A DNA stretch of 64,000 nt from Tillus elongatus. Its lineage: Eukaryota; Arthropoda; Insecta; Coleoptera; Cleridae. The translations under genes were made by a program, and so were the position numbers. This document shows positions 1-13,010 of the stretch, piece by piece; the first letter of the stretch is position 1, and each line of letters begins with the position of its first letter. Under the pieces are notes generated by a model, which was not told where the DNA came from, ran no database searches, and was given only the letters and a program-made list of their open reading frames with translations. Location: contig OZ023265.1 in assembly GCA_964006375.1 (NCBI GenBank), positions 114,693,358-114,757,357 on the forward strand, given 5' to 3'.

Positions 1-26
1 TATATATATATATATATATATATATA
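1..26. repeat. (TA)n microsatellite cut by window edge
   Basis: Pure TA dinucleotides run from the first base; the array continues outside the window. Confidence 0.95.
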
Positions 27-235
27 CATTTTGTACCTATATGGGAATAATACGTAGATAAATTAATTTCCCACTGCAACACTAACAAATTAAAGTCACT
101 TAAAAGAACATGGAATTATTATCAAGCTCTTCTCTTCACACAAATTTGTGTTAGCGTTAGCACTGTCCGGAACGGGGTGAAAACCGAAAACATTAAAAGT
201 AGTTCAATGTTAATATGGTACTAAATAATAAAATG

Positions 236-591
236 TGTAAAAAGTCTGGATGCGTTATGGTAGTGAATTTCCATAGAAATGATCTGGCACAAAATATTTT
301 ATTATAACTTTTTTTTCTTGCATCATAGAAATCTAAATTTTGGTGTATAGTTTAATTTTTATATCGTTAACCTACCTACCAAATTTGGTTATCTTATCTT
401 TTTTATTTTTTGAGATACAATTTTTTTTCGAATGAAACCTAAAATTTTCCCGGAAAACCTCGTCCGATTTTTCTGACTAACGAACTTATCTAAGCCATTT
501 ACAGAAGGAAGGTACATGCCAAATTTTATCAAAATCGGCTGATTATATTTTGAGTTATTGGTGTGATACCTATGTGTGTATATATATAGTT
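236..591 (-). repeat. RepA element, right half (short subtype)
   Basis: Reverse-strand copy of the right half of the RepA family. It starts with the shared terminus (AGTCTGGATGCGTTATGG at 243) and carries the family's GTTATGGTAGTGAATTTCC and the internal block around 455-520 (CCGGAAAACC ... CTAACGAACTTATC) seen again near 23540, 24840, 40870, 56330 and 62080. It ends in a short TA stretch at 577-590. There is no coding potential; the 101-aa reverse ORF across it is incidental. Confidence 0.7.
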
Positions 592-830
592 TATAGTTTA
601 TTGTTATATAAATAGTACAAAGCATCTTACAAATAAGTCTAAACTTGTGGCTGCAAATGATGCAATTTGGACTAAATTTTAATCTAAATGTCAATTGTTC
701 TAAAGTTCTGTCATCTGATTTCTAATCTCCAAAATTACCTCACCTCATTATGTACCTTTACAATTTCTAGAAATATGGATGGTACTTGAAATCAGTTTCT
801 TCATTTTAACCAAAAATGTCAACAGAAACA

Positions 831-835
<5 letters not shown>
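592..835. other. Spacer between two RepA halves
   Basis: No gene or known repeat is visible. It separates a reverse right half from a reverse left half of RepA, so it may be an insertion or an expanded centre of one copy. Confidence 0.35.
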
Positions 836-916
<81 letters not shown>

Positions 917-1056
917 ATATAAAAATTGAAACTGACCCCGGATATGGGTTCTAGGGGTTCTAGGGGTCCTAGTTCGCGCTCATTTGAAAACAATTTTTCA
1001 AAATTCAAAAGTCGAGATCTCCCCATTAGTGAATTTTTTCTACGAAAATTTACTAA
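836..1056 (-). repeat. (TA)n array plus RepA left half
   Basis: A TA array (836-914) is followed by the reverse-strand left half of RepA, with the diagnostic blocks CCCGGATATGGGTTCTAGG, GTTCGCGCTCATTTGAAAA and the terminal ATTAGTGAATTTTTTCTACG. The same arrangement, (TA)n joined to this block, recurs at 52.3 and 61.8 kb. Confidence 0.75.
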
Positions 1057-1655
<599 letters not shown>

Positions 1656-1808
1656 AATTTTTATTGATTAACCTATTTTTTTGACCACTTTCTTCACTTT
1701 AAATATGTATTCTAGTAGTTACATTCTCTGTTTTAATAAATACCTATATATGCTTCTATAAATTTGTTGATGTCGTTTTCACTTTTTCTGTGCATAATGT
1801 AATAAATT

Positions 1809-2049
1809 AACATCAAACGAGGTTCTGGCATTGTATTTGAGCAAGCTGAATATCTGCACCTTCCGCCCCTCGAAGGGGGCGTAAAGTCATCCGTCCCGTG
1901 TCCATGCGATGTTGGGCACGCTAGAGATCCCTACCTTCCTTACAGATAGGAGGGGTTCGGCAAAATTTTTAGGATAGTGAGGTGAAGCTGCTCCCTGGCG
2001 TCGGTGATTGGCCATAGTCGCGTTAATAGGCCGACGTTAAGTAAAAAAA
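1809..2049 (+). repeat. SINE-A copy, body only (5' truncated)
   Basis: Matches the body of the SINE-A family, complete at 50658-51030: GAGGTTCTGGCATTGTATTT, GCGATGTTGGGCACGC, CTCCCTGGCGTCGGTGATTG and TAGGCCGACGTTAA in that order, then an A-rich end. The tRNA-like head is missing, which is the 5' truncation expected for retroposition. Confidence 0.75.
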
Positions 2050-2212
2050 AGAACACCATGTAAGCGCTAAAATTTCCCGACCTGAAAGATCCAGGGTATC
2101 GCAGTGTGTCAAAATTCGGTAAGACATTGGTTCAAGTCATATTAGCCTTGGAAAAAAACAAGTTATATTTTATGTTAATTCGTTTTCTTATAACTGACTC
2201 TTGTTCGTCACG

Positions 2213-2745
2213 ATGTCAGAAGTCACGAAAATTGAGTATAGAGCTGTTATTAGATTCCTTACTAGATACGGTCTTCCACCTCAAGCCATCCAAGAGAGGC
2301 TAGATGGCGTGTACACAGAAAATTTTCCATCTTCTTCTGTATTAAGAGATAGGTCAAAACGGTTTCGAATGGGCCTGGAGTCCTAAGAAGATTACTTAAT
2401 AACAGAATGGACGGTGGAAGGTGTGACGGACAACAAGATTGGCATCGAAAGTGAAAGAGTAAGTATAAGTGTGTATAAGAGGTGTCGGGGCTTTCAAATA
2501 CAAGCGTTCGCCGAATCCTCCATAAACATTTAGGCATGAATGAAGTTAGTGCAAGGTGGGTTCCCAAACACCTCTCAGCAGTTCAGCGCCAGCGTCCTGT
2601 TAAATGTGCCCGATCCTTTTTGGACCCCTGTCGAGAAAAGCCTATGAACTTGTTGAAAACAATTGTAAGAAGATCTGAAACTATGGTTCTCTACCATGAT
2701 CCTTTGTGCAAAAGGGAGTCGATGGAATGAAGGCATAAAAAAGCA
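2213..2745 (+). pseudogene. mariner transposase, N-terminal half (decayed)
   Basis: Frames read as the N-terminal DNA-binding half of a mariner transposase (IS630-Tc1-mariner superfamily). The start is probably the ATG at 2213. Visible are a helix-turn-helix stretch (EYRAVIRFLTRYGLPPQAI, residues about 8-27), a second one (VRRILHKHLGMNEVSARWVP) and the LYHDP...SME segment that follows the first catalytic Asp in intact proteins. Frames are broken by a stop at about 2384, a deletion and a stop at 2728. The coding sense ends near 2745. The matching C-terminal half lies at 6665-7165 on the same strand, so the two are probably one gene split by an insertion. Confidence 0.8.
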
Positions 2746-2892
2746 CTGCCAGAAGAGTTCTCACGGTTTGATCATACTGTTTGTAAATATCTAATACTAG
2801 GCATAAAAAGGATATCAAAGATAACTTCATCAAACTACATCTGAAGCACTGGACACATAAACAACAACAACTAGTACAAAGCTAGTAGTAGT

Positions 2893-5099
2893 AGTTTTTT
2901 TTTCTCATAGCGGACGTAAATGCATTTTTCGCAGGCCGGTGGCTGGCGCTTCCGCGATCTGACACCAACCGGCACTGTGATGACTCCCCTTCCCTCCACG
3001 TCGGGACTACCCACTAAACACCCCCTTGACACCTACAACCGTGGCGGAAACCACTCGCTGACATTGCTTTACCACGTCTCTAACTCTTGTTGTTCTCAAA
3101 ACTTGATCCTCATTTGACTTCATTATTTCTAAGATCCCTCTCCACAGTATTCCACACCTTTTCACTTTCCATCATATGCTCCACTACATTATTTGCTGTT
3201 AAATCTCTGCTAATCTCTTTATACATTTGTTCTCTTATTTGTGACCATCTTGTGCACTCAAAGACCGTGTGTTCTGGCGTATCTCTATGACCACAATACG
3301 TAGAGTCCTCGTTGTCGACTATTTTCATTTTACTCAGCTAAGACCTGAAACGCCCATGACCTGACAGAAATTGAGTAAAATAGTAACCCACCTTCCCATG
3401 TCTCGACATCCATGTCTGTATGTGTGGAATAAGCCTCTTTGTCCACTGGGACATTTCCTTTTCCCATTCTCGCTGCCACTCCAGCATTGTTTCGGTTCTT
3501 GCCTGTTTTTTTTCTCTTCTATTTTCGTGTCTTTCATAAAATACCTCTCTGGCCAATAAGTGTATAGGGATCGTTCCTGTAATCACCTGTATTTCTTTCG
3601 TTACCACTGTTCTATATGCACTTGCTATTCTGATGACTACCTTCTTCTGTGCCCCCTCAACCTCTTTTCTACACCTTGTCTTTGACAACACGGCTTTCCG
3701 TGCTGGTGCACCATACAATATGATTGAGTTTACCACACTAGTCAACACTCTTCTTTTTCCTGGTTTTGGTACACCGATATTTGGCATCAGACGCCCTAGC
3801 TTTGCAACTATCATGTCTGCTTTTGCCACTACTCTTTATATGTGCACACACCCATGTTCATACTATGTCCTACTTGTACGCGGAGGTAGTTCGGGCTTGC
3901 CTGCGACTGAATTTCTGCATTCCCTACCTTGACGGTTACTCTTCTTAGTGTTCTTCGTCCCACTAGCACTATACTCTCAGTTTTGCGAGGCGCGAGTTGT
4001 AGACCACTTTTCGCCATTTAGTTTTCCACCCTTGCCACTGACCAGTTGATATTATCTTCTATGTCAGCCTTATTTCCTTCACTTACAACCAGCGCCAAAT
4101 CATCTGCATACCCTATAATAGCCGTGTTGTTTACGGACTACAGTATATCCGGCTTATGTTCTGCTACTGTCCTAACTACCTCGATCGGTATGCCATACGG
4201 GCCTCCAGCCTTACCAGATTTCATCCTTCGGCCTGCTTCCCTTATTTCTTCATCTGTACGAGGTGAAATATCATCCGACTTCACTTCCATTCTCGGCCAT
4301 TCCTTTGCTTTGTGTTTAGGAAACAATTAATTTTTTCGTCATAACTTATTGTCATTGGTGTTTTTGTATCAATTTTACCTGTGACAATTTTGTACCCTAG
4401 TCCCCAAATATCATCATCTATTTGACGACAGCTAAATTAACCTCCTTGCTGTGGTATTTAATTTCTCTAGTATAACAGTTAGTTCGGAGAATTCCTCAGG
4501 GCAGTGGTACGTCCTGCTTGCTTCCTCGGGAGTTGTGTCCTCCCACTAGGCTGCACGCTTTCTTCCTTCGTACGCCAGCTTTTTCTGTTTAGTTCTCAGT
4601 CCAATAAAGGGCCTTTCTGGTGGAGTTCTAGTAACTGAATCCCTTCTCCTGAACGGGTCTATTGCATCAGTAATTGAGCCAGAGAGCACAGCCTGGCGGC
4701 TTTCTCCACCACATTCTCCTGACATTACCTTGATTGCGGTCAGGGTTGCCCTGTCCTTGCAGCAACCTCACTGACCTTTTGTGTGCCAGATATTTATTTC
4801 TTTTTGTGTCTCAGGTCCGTATCCATAGCAGTGGTCAGCGGGTTACCAATCCCTTTATTTTTAGGCGGTAAGTGAAATAACACATAGTCCTCGGATACCC
4901 TAATAGCGCCGGTATCAGAAAAGAACAAGAGTCGGCCGAGAGTGAGGGAAATAGAAGCTTGGCCAAATAGGAAAGGTGAAAGTGACCTCACCCAAGACAA
5001 GTTGAAAGATGGTGAGTAGTCCAGCTCAGGTGTGTGTGCGTGTAGGTGGTCTTGTGTATATGTGTGTCATTGTGTACACTTACACAGGATTTGCGTGTG
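2893..5099 (-). mobile_element. R1-clade non-LTR retrotransposon, internally deleted, flanked by (TAC)n
   Basis: On the minus strand the element seems to run from 5099 to a short poly(A) at 2901-2893. It contains reverse-transcriptase and C-terminal remnants (3110-4700) and a GC-richer 3' untranslated region (2905-3085). Reading the minus strand, (TAC)n lies directly upstream (RC of 5101-5126) and CTACTACTACTAG directly follows the poly(A). Full-length R1-clade elements are about 5-7 kb with two ORFs; at 2.2 kb this copy has lost ORF1, the endonuclease and the core of the RT. Clade assignment rests on the C-terminal region and the 3' UTR style; it is probable rather than proven. Confidence 0.6.
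3110..4700 (-). pseudogene. Reverse transcriptase pseudogene of R1-clade element
   Basis: From upstream to downstream on the minus strand: a linker with PFIGLRTKQKKLAYEGRKR (about 4620), IWGLGYKIVTG-like residues (about 4400), KSGKAGGPYGIP (about 4200), the RT catalytic box YADDLALV (about 4100), SGLQLAPRKTE (about 4000), a thumb segment LGRLMPNIGVPKPGKRRVL (about 3780), and FLSGHGRFRS (about 3345) followed by the C-terminal cysteine-histidine motif YCGHRDTPEHTVFEC (about 3280). The step from KPDIL (about 4140) straight to the YADD region shows that the central RT palm is deleted. Several stops and frameshifts make it non-functional. Confidence 0.75.
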
Positions 5100-5127
5100 G
5101 TGTAGTAGTAGTAGTAGTAGTAGTAGT
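5099..5127. repeat. (TAG)n microsatellite
   Basis: About nine TAG units directly abutting the 5' end of the minus-strand R1-clade element. A shorter (TAG)n stands at 2884-2893 beside its 3' poly(A). Confidence 0.9.
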
Positions 5128-6664
5128 CATATTTTCCAATAGTTGAAAATCCATTGTTCTTGAAATGTTTTATGTTTAGATAACAAACAAATGTCTCGGT
5201 ATAGTGTCGTCCCTGTCTTATTTTATTTCTCGTATTTTTAGATAAAAATACCGGACAGATGCCGGTCTCATCACAAGATAAGGAAAAACTCGAAATTTCA
5301 TCACTTTTGAACAGATTTTGAATTTACTCTTTCATTATTTATTGTGGTCGATTTGGTTAAAGAATAATATGACTAGAAAAATAATTACTGTTGGAAACAA
5401 TAGCTGTTAGATATTAGATAACAGAGCCTTCTATTTGAATAAAGAAAGATTCGTGGGCCTGGGTAAGTCATTGCTATTGCAGTTCTAACCAATCCATCTT
5501 GCTAATAGCAGTTTAACACTTTGTAGGTTTTTTTCCTTCCACTATGTTTTTCGTTAATAATTATCCTGTAAATCTGTGGCTGGAATTATGTCTGGTTTAT
5601 TGGTGAAACCTTTAGTCAAGGAATTTTTAGTGTTAGCTGGTCACATGTAATTCCTTAGGGCTCTGAAAATCTGGAATTTCATTAATGGGGGTTTGCTAGT
5701 GCTCAACCCATATCCTGTAGTTATGTAGTTAGTAATTTAAATGATGGTCAAGGAACCCGTGGCAAGGCAGATAAGTTGTGAAGTTAATTTAGTAGAGAAA
5801 ATGTTCATCCAACTTATATATTATATATTGTCAATAATGTTTAAAGACTGGCTTACCTAACGTCTATATTGTTTATTTATTTATATACGTCTAAAATTAT
5901 ACATCGTGTCTTACAAGAAAGCTCTGCTTGTGTTTGCATTTTACACAATTTTGCTGAACATTCTCATCTGAAATTCCTTCTGTCAAAACCATTTTACGTT
6001 ATGCCACTTTTAGAATTTTGTCTAGATTTGGCTCCTCCTACTGCCCTAACTTCCACCAGAGTTCTTTCCTTTTGTATGCACATTTTTATTTATTTTAACT
6101 AACTATACAAAAACCTCAATTCTTCACTACAGAAATTTTCACGTTTTTTTTATATTTTATTTTCATAAGCGCCGACCATATTAACATTTGTCTGATTTTT
6201 TATGTAAACAAGACCGCACGTGCATTTTTGAGAAAGATATCATGTTCATAATTAAGTCCTGTGAAAAATATTAAATCGAATAATAAAGAGACAGTTCATT
6301 GTTTATTTCGTCATATTAGAACATTGAAAGTTAGATATTATTAGGTAACTGTTTGACAGTCTGTAACAAATTCATTTATTAGTGAAATGCAATAGAGCAT
6401 TGTTGATAGAGAATTTCCTAAGTCGGAAATATTAAACCATAGAATAAATAAATTTGCTGATAGCAGAAAGTAATTTAAGGGCAATATATTTTTATTTAGT
6501 AACTTGGAATGTAAATTAATAACATTCCTCTTATTAGACTTCATACCACATCCCAAAAGAAATGGCACCATTTAAGGTAACAAATTATAACGACCCTGCC
6601 AGGATTTTACGTAACAAAATTATGCCGATCCTGTCAGGGTATCTATTGAGAATTACTTAGCAAA
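5128..6664. other. No gene seen
   Basis: AT-rich, with only short ORFs (for example 5869-6102) that resemble nothing known to me. By position it belongs to the material separating the two halves of the mariner gene. Confidence 0.4.
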
Positions 6665-7165
6665 GTCTGTCAGTCGACAAAGAAGTGATGGCTACGATTT
6701 TTTGGAATTACGAAGGATTTATTTTCATACGCTTTAAGCAACCCAACACCACAGTAAACGGGGGATATTATGCAACACTCCTGCATAACTGACGATAAAA
6801 ATTCGGGAAAAAAGTCGAGGGAAACTGACTAGAGGCGTGCGTTTGCTCCAAGACAATGCACCTGTGCACACAGATGGAATTGCACAAGCCGCAATTTGTG
6901 ACTTCCGCTTCGAACAAATTCATCACGCTCCATATAGTCAACATATGGCTGCCAGTGACTACTACCCGTTTGGTTATTTGAAAACAGACCTTCGCGGGCG
7001 CCATTTCAGTGACGACGAAGAGGTAAAAGCTTTAGTTTGGGCACATTTTGAGAACAAACCGAAATAATGTTTTTTAGAGGTATCGAATTGTCTCTGGAAC
7101 GATGTAATAAATACATTGATGTTAGGGGGGACTATATTGTAAAATATAATTTAATTGTGAATCTA
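6665..7165 (+). pseudogene. mariner transposase, C-terminal half (decayed)
   Basis: Continues where the fragment at 2213-2745 stops. Segments in order: TIFWNYEGFIFIRF (about 6697), a TTVNGGYYATLL segment, LLQDNAPVHT carrying the second catalytic Asp (about 6850), YSQHMAASDYYPFGYLKTDL with the third catalytic Asp (about 6940), GRHFSDDEEVKA, and FFRGIELSLERC...GDYIV at the C-terminus (about 7070-7140). At least two frameshifts or stops lie before the second Asp, and another change is needed near 7068. The DNAPVHT and SDYY motifs fit mariner (DD34D) rather than Tc1. Confidence 0.8.
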
Positions 7166-8268
<1,103 letters not shown>

Positions 8269-8392
8269 ATTGTAAATGAATTCCTTCGTATTATTATTAA
8301 GAAAATCTGAAGAAAAAAAAAGGACTTTTGTTCCTCTTTTTTTTTTGAATAAACCTTCATATTGAAAAAAAATTAGTATAATTAGGCACATA

Positions 8393-8527
8393 ATTTCGAA
8401 AACTTCCCTGTTTTATGGAGATTCTCAAATGATATAAAATATTATCAATATCTGTAAAAGTAATTCACTGTTGACGATTGAAAGTAAATTTGGAAGTGAA
8501 ATCAGGTAGCTAATAAATAAAAACAGA
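8393..8527 (+). repeat. Left terminal inverted repeat of the 8393-9761 element
   Basis: Shares AACTTCCCTG, AAAAGTAATTCACTG and AAATTTGGAAGTGAAATCAG with the reverse complement of the right arm; differences are scattered substitutions and small indels. Confidence 0.85.
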
Positions 8528-8554
8528 TTGTGAAATTTACAAAAATTATTTTAT

Positions 8555-9492
8555 TCATAACAGATGCTCAAGTTGACGGCCACTCTGTCTTATACATAAA
8601 CGAAATCGTCTTCTTAGACTGCTTCGTGAAATTTTTGAGCTGCTGTTCTGATTCTTTGATTCTTCATTTATTATTGGTCTTTCATAAACTTTATCTTTTA
8701 AGCATCCCTAATAAAAAAAATTGTAGTGTATTCAGGTCCAATGAGTAAGTTGGCCACAAGATAGGTCCTAGACGGCCAATCCACCTGCCCGGAAATGTCC
8801 AATTCAAGTATCACCTTACTTCTAAGGCATGCTACATTGTCCGCCGAAGTTATAATGGGGTGTCTTCCAGCAGCTCTGGCAAATTATTTTGTAAAAACGC
8901 CATATATCTTTGGCCATTCAACGTAGGAGGCAGTTTCGCGGGTCCCAAAAGTGTTCCGGCAAAAATACCCACCCAGAGGTTTATCTTAAATTGATGCTGG
9001 GACCGATCCTCTATGAACTCAACTATGAAAGTTATTCATGTATCCATCATTTTTACATGCTGACTTATCACTCCATAAAACTTTATCGAATAAATTGGAA
9101 TCTTGTCTGATTTTTCTTAACATTCCCATACCTTTTTAAAATTCTATGAGTAGTAGACGTTGGGACACCAGTTCTCTCTCTACTCTCCGCGTCGAGGTTC
9201 CAGGTTCTTCGATAATAGCATCCAGGACAGCATCCTCGTCTGCAGTTCGCGATCGTCCAGGTCGATCAATACGATCGATGCCAGGCATTCTACCAGCGCT
9301 GTAGGCGTTATGAGTTCTTATAAACACGCCGTAATATGGATGTTGTCGCTCTGGGTAGCGCTGCGCATAAATCCTTGCCGCTCGTCTGGCGTTGTAAACC
9401 ACAGCACTTCTGAACGGCACGTATCGAGTCTCTCCATAAATAAATTACAGGCCCGCATACTCTTGATGGGTGTAATTCACTTGATTTTCCAT
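8555..9492 (-). pseudogene. Mariner-like transposase with DUF4817-type N-terminus (decayed)
   Basis: The probable start is the ATG at 9492 (MENQVNYTHQEYAG). The N-terminal domain AARIYAQRYPERQHPYYGVF (about 9370) followed by DAVLDAIIEEPGTSTRRV is the DUF4817-type DNA-binding region common in insect mariner-like genes. Near the C-terminus are FPGRWIGRLGPILWP and SLDLNTLQFFLLG (about 8750), where intact relatives have a conserved SPDLTPLDF box. The expected last catalytic Asp is Gln here. It ends at 8555 (QLEHLL stop). A stop in the N-terminus, a frameshift after LGMLKR and loss of the middle make it inactive. Confidence 0.8.
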
Positions 9493-9610
9493 TGTATCGA
9501 AAATCCAGAGTAAAGCAATATCCGTTAGTCAATTAATTTACTGAGAAGTGAGCGCGTGTGTAGCAAATACAAATTAGTAATCTTACTGACACTGACCGAA
9601 ATATTTTTTA

Positions 9611-9761
9611 TAAATGTCAAAATCTGTTTGTTTTTGTTTATTAGCTACCTGATTTCACTTCCAAATTTACTTTTAATCGTCGACAGTGAATTACTTTTAG
9701 AGATATTGGTAATGTTTTATACCATTTTAGAATCTTCATATAACAGGGAAGTTTTTGAAAA
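9611..9761 (-). repeat. Right terminal inverted repeat of the 8393-9761 element
   Basis: Reverse complement of the left arm, including TTTATTAGCTACCTGATTTC at about 9637 and CAGGGAAGTTTTTGAAAA at its outer end, followed by the TA duplication. Confidence 0.85.
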
Positions 9762-10133
9762 TACGAGCCAGTAAACCTTACTACATTTTTTTTTCCATAC
9801 GGAAGTTTATTCCAATAAAAAAAATTGGGGAGGAAAAGGCCGATTTTTAATTTTTTTCTTCACATTTTTTAAATAACACAAAATATTTCAAATCGATTCG
9901 ATAACGCCATTATTGGGGATTAACATGCACAAAAATCACATTCCGGAGATGTTTTTTTTCTGAATGTGGTGGGGCAAAATACCTTAAAATTTTACAATTT
10001 TCATCTTCTTCATAAAATTGTCAATATCTTGAAAACCCTAAACTTTTTGATAGATCATATAGGGTTTTTCTGAAAGGGCTTGGGCCAGCCTATCTTTGTG
10101 TGACATTTGATTCATGACTTTTGGGACAGCCTG

Positions 10134-10136
<3 letters not shown>
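9762..10136. other. Non-coding, probable DNA-transposon debris
   Basis: No ORF. The right edge GGGACAGCCTGTATATG running into (TA)n resembles the termini of many insect mariner-type non-autonomous elements, but no matching left end was found. Confidence 0.3.

Positions 10137-10206
<70 letters not shown>
10137..10206. repeat. (TA)n microsatellite
   Basis: About 35 TA units. Confidence 0.95.
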
Positions 10207-10208
<2 letters not shown>

Positions 10209-11322
10209 CTATAAATAGCAAATGTGCTAAAAAAATAGAAACATTTTATTGTGGAGAAAAACGGGCCATGTACATTAACTTTATCCACTCTAATATTTAA
10301 ATGCCCTGTATATTTAAGAGTGTTGAATATTGTGGGTTGAATAAGAAATATCATAAGAATTAAGAGAACACAGAATAATACCTTGTTTTTATTCATAGCG
10401 TTTTGTTAGAAGATAATAATTTTATTTGATCCTAGTAAATAGGTAGAGGTAAGATAAATGCAGTCAGTGCATTTCAGTTAAAAATAATTTGTCAGTAATT
10501 TATAAGTTCTAAGAACGGACACACACAGCTATTGATAAGCAATGAAACGCAGTTACGTTTTTTTATGCTATAAGTGTATTTAACAAGAAGTTTGACAATG
10601 GAAGCTGTTGAACTTTATTGTGCACAGCTGCAGCCAGAAGGAGATATTTTTTATCAGGAAGGTGTGGATATTTAAGCAAAACGGCGGCAGTACGCGACCA
10701 CTCGAGAATAGTCCGGGGCAATGTGCGTTAGAACATTCGGTAATCAATTTTCAGCAAGCCAATATTCAGTCATCAATTTTCAGCGAGTCAATATTCAACA
10801 TTGAGATTTCAACAATTCAATTTTCAGCATTTCGCATTAAAATTCGGTGACAAGACTGCAAAAAGTTCGTTGATAGTACAACATTTTGCTTAAAATATGC
10901 CGATGCAATTAAAGATTTTTAGTGTAAAAACCGGGAAAGTATAGGGGTAACTGGCACTCGGTTTTCAATATTGTCTTAATATAAGATGGCAAGCAATCAG
11001 CAATAACAGTTAAGGTGGAAGAAAATTGGCCACACGAAAGGGCTATCCAAAAATGAGCCCGATATTGATTGATTGCCCAAAAAAATTATTTTGGTGGCAA
11101 TTATAAAATCCAAAAAGGAGACCCAATGGCAGACAATAATAGACATCCAAAGGAAGAACCAATTAGACGCCAACCAGTAAGTCGATCTTGTAAATACGAT
11201 CATAATAAAGTGCAAACTGTTTTATGATATCTTAGTTATTAGAAATTCAGTCACATAGGTGAATTTATGTATGCTTAGAACATTAAGGGGGGGAACTTGC
11301 TGATAAAGGCCGAATTTATAGA
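10207..11322. other. No gene seen
   Basis: Small ORFs only (10608-10850 and 10997-11215 reverse), none with recognisable similarity. It contains the short tandem repeat at 10741-10832. Confidence 0.4.
10741..10832 (+). repeat. Short tandem repeat, about 31-bp unit
   Basis: The core ATCAATTTTCAGC recurs at 10742, 10773 and (degenerate) 10815, twice followed by a variant of CAATATTCA. Two good units and one partial unit. Confidence 0.7.
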
Positions 11323-11525
11323 GCATAATTTGTTTAATTCATTGTTTAAATAATATGTTGATTTATGTAATTCATTGACGACGGTCAATAATGTTTTGAT
11401 ACAGCTATATTGCTTTAAAAACAATTTATTTAATTCTTTGTTTAAACAAGATGTTGATTTGTGTGATTTATTGACGATAATTCAATAATAGTTTTGACAT
11501 AGCTATGTTTCTTGCAAAACGAATT
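11323..11525 (+). repeat. Diverged tandem duplication, about 100-bp unit
   Basis: Unit 1 (11323-11424) and unit 2 (11425-11525) align throughout: TTTAATTCATTGTTTAAA against TTTAATTCTTTGTTTAAA, ATGTTGATTT in both, TTGACGA, CAATAATGTTTTGA against CAATAATAGTTTTGA, and ATAGCTAT-like ends. Confidence 0.8.
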
Positions 11526-11791
11526 TAAAACTGACCAGAAATAAAGTATATAGCTCATATTTAGACAGTCTGATTGATTTGACCCACGTAAAAAGCAAAC
11601 AAACAAAAATGCTAGCCCAATTTCAGAACCCTACCCATGATATGATAGAAAATTTTTAAAGCTACAGCGGCAAGTAAACAATTATTGTCACAATTTCATT
11701 TTCATAAATGTTAGTACTTTGAACAAATAGGCAACCGCACAATAATTAAAATTCTCATGCTCTACAAATAAAAGTGCTAAAAATAACATAG

Positions 11792-12749
<958 letters not shown>

Positions 12750-13010
12750 AATCACGGGTCTTTTCAGATGACACTCTCCAGTAACTCATCACTTTATGAA
12801 GATGGATAAGGCGGACAGTGAAAACTTCACATACTGCACTGGAGCAGCACAAACAACTGAAAACTTACTATGCAACTGCACGGCTCAGTGCTACAAAAGG
12901 CTCAAATGACTTGGAGGGGTGACACTAACACCTCAGAAAATAGGTAAAATAGCCCTCAACAAGTTAGTAGGCTATAGGAAAAGTCTGAACATTTTAGGAA
13001 ACTATTAGAA
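12750..13010 (+). pseudogene. C-terminal remnant of a non-LTR retrotransposon polyprotein
   Basis: One frame reads MDKADSENFTYCTGAAQTTE then NLLCNCTAQCYKRLK, a stop, LGGVTLTPQKIGKI and a short tail. The spacing C-(x)n-TxENLLC-x-C resembles the cysteine-histidine region at the C-terminus of Jockey/R1/I-group ORF2 proteins, where an E-H-x-L-C core is usual. The usual His is replaced by Asn. One internal stop is present (about 12910). Only the last 90 or so codons survive, as expected of a 5'-truncated insertion. Confidence 0.5.

Larger units (their letters stand above)
8393..9761 (-). mobile_element. Mariner-like element with about 140-bp inverted repeats
   Basis: A 1.37-kb element with long imperfect terminal inverted repeats (8393-8527 against 9611-9761), flanked by TA at 8391 and 9762, the target duplication expected of the Tc1/mariner group. 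The inner arm sequence TCAGGTAGCTAATAAA is exact in both arms. The single gene inside (8555-9492, minus strand) is a decayed transposase. Total size matches an ordinary mariner; the repeats are several times longer than the roughly 30 bp typical of the family. Confidence 0.8.

Noticed and set aside
5869..6102. 77-aa ORF between the mariner halves
   Set aside because: No motif or similarity; the length is expected by chance.
11160..11190. Splice donor after a possible exon (CCAGTAAGT)
   Set aside because: No open frame of useful length upstream; a chance match.
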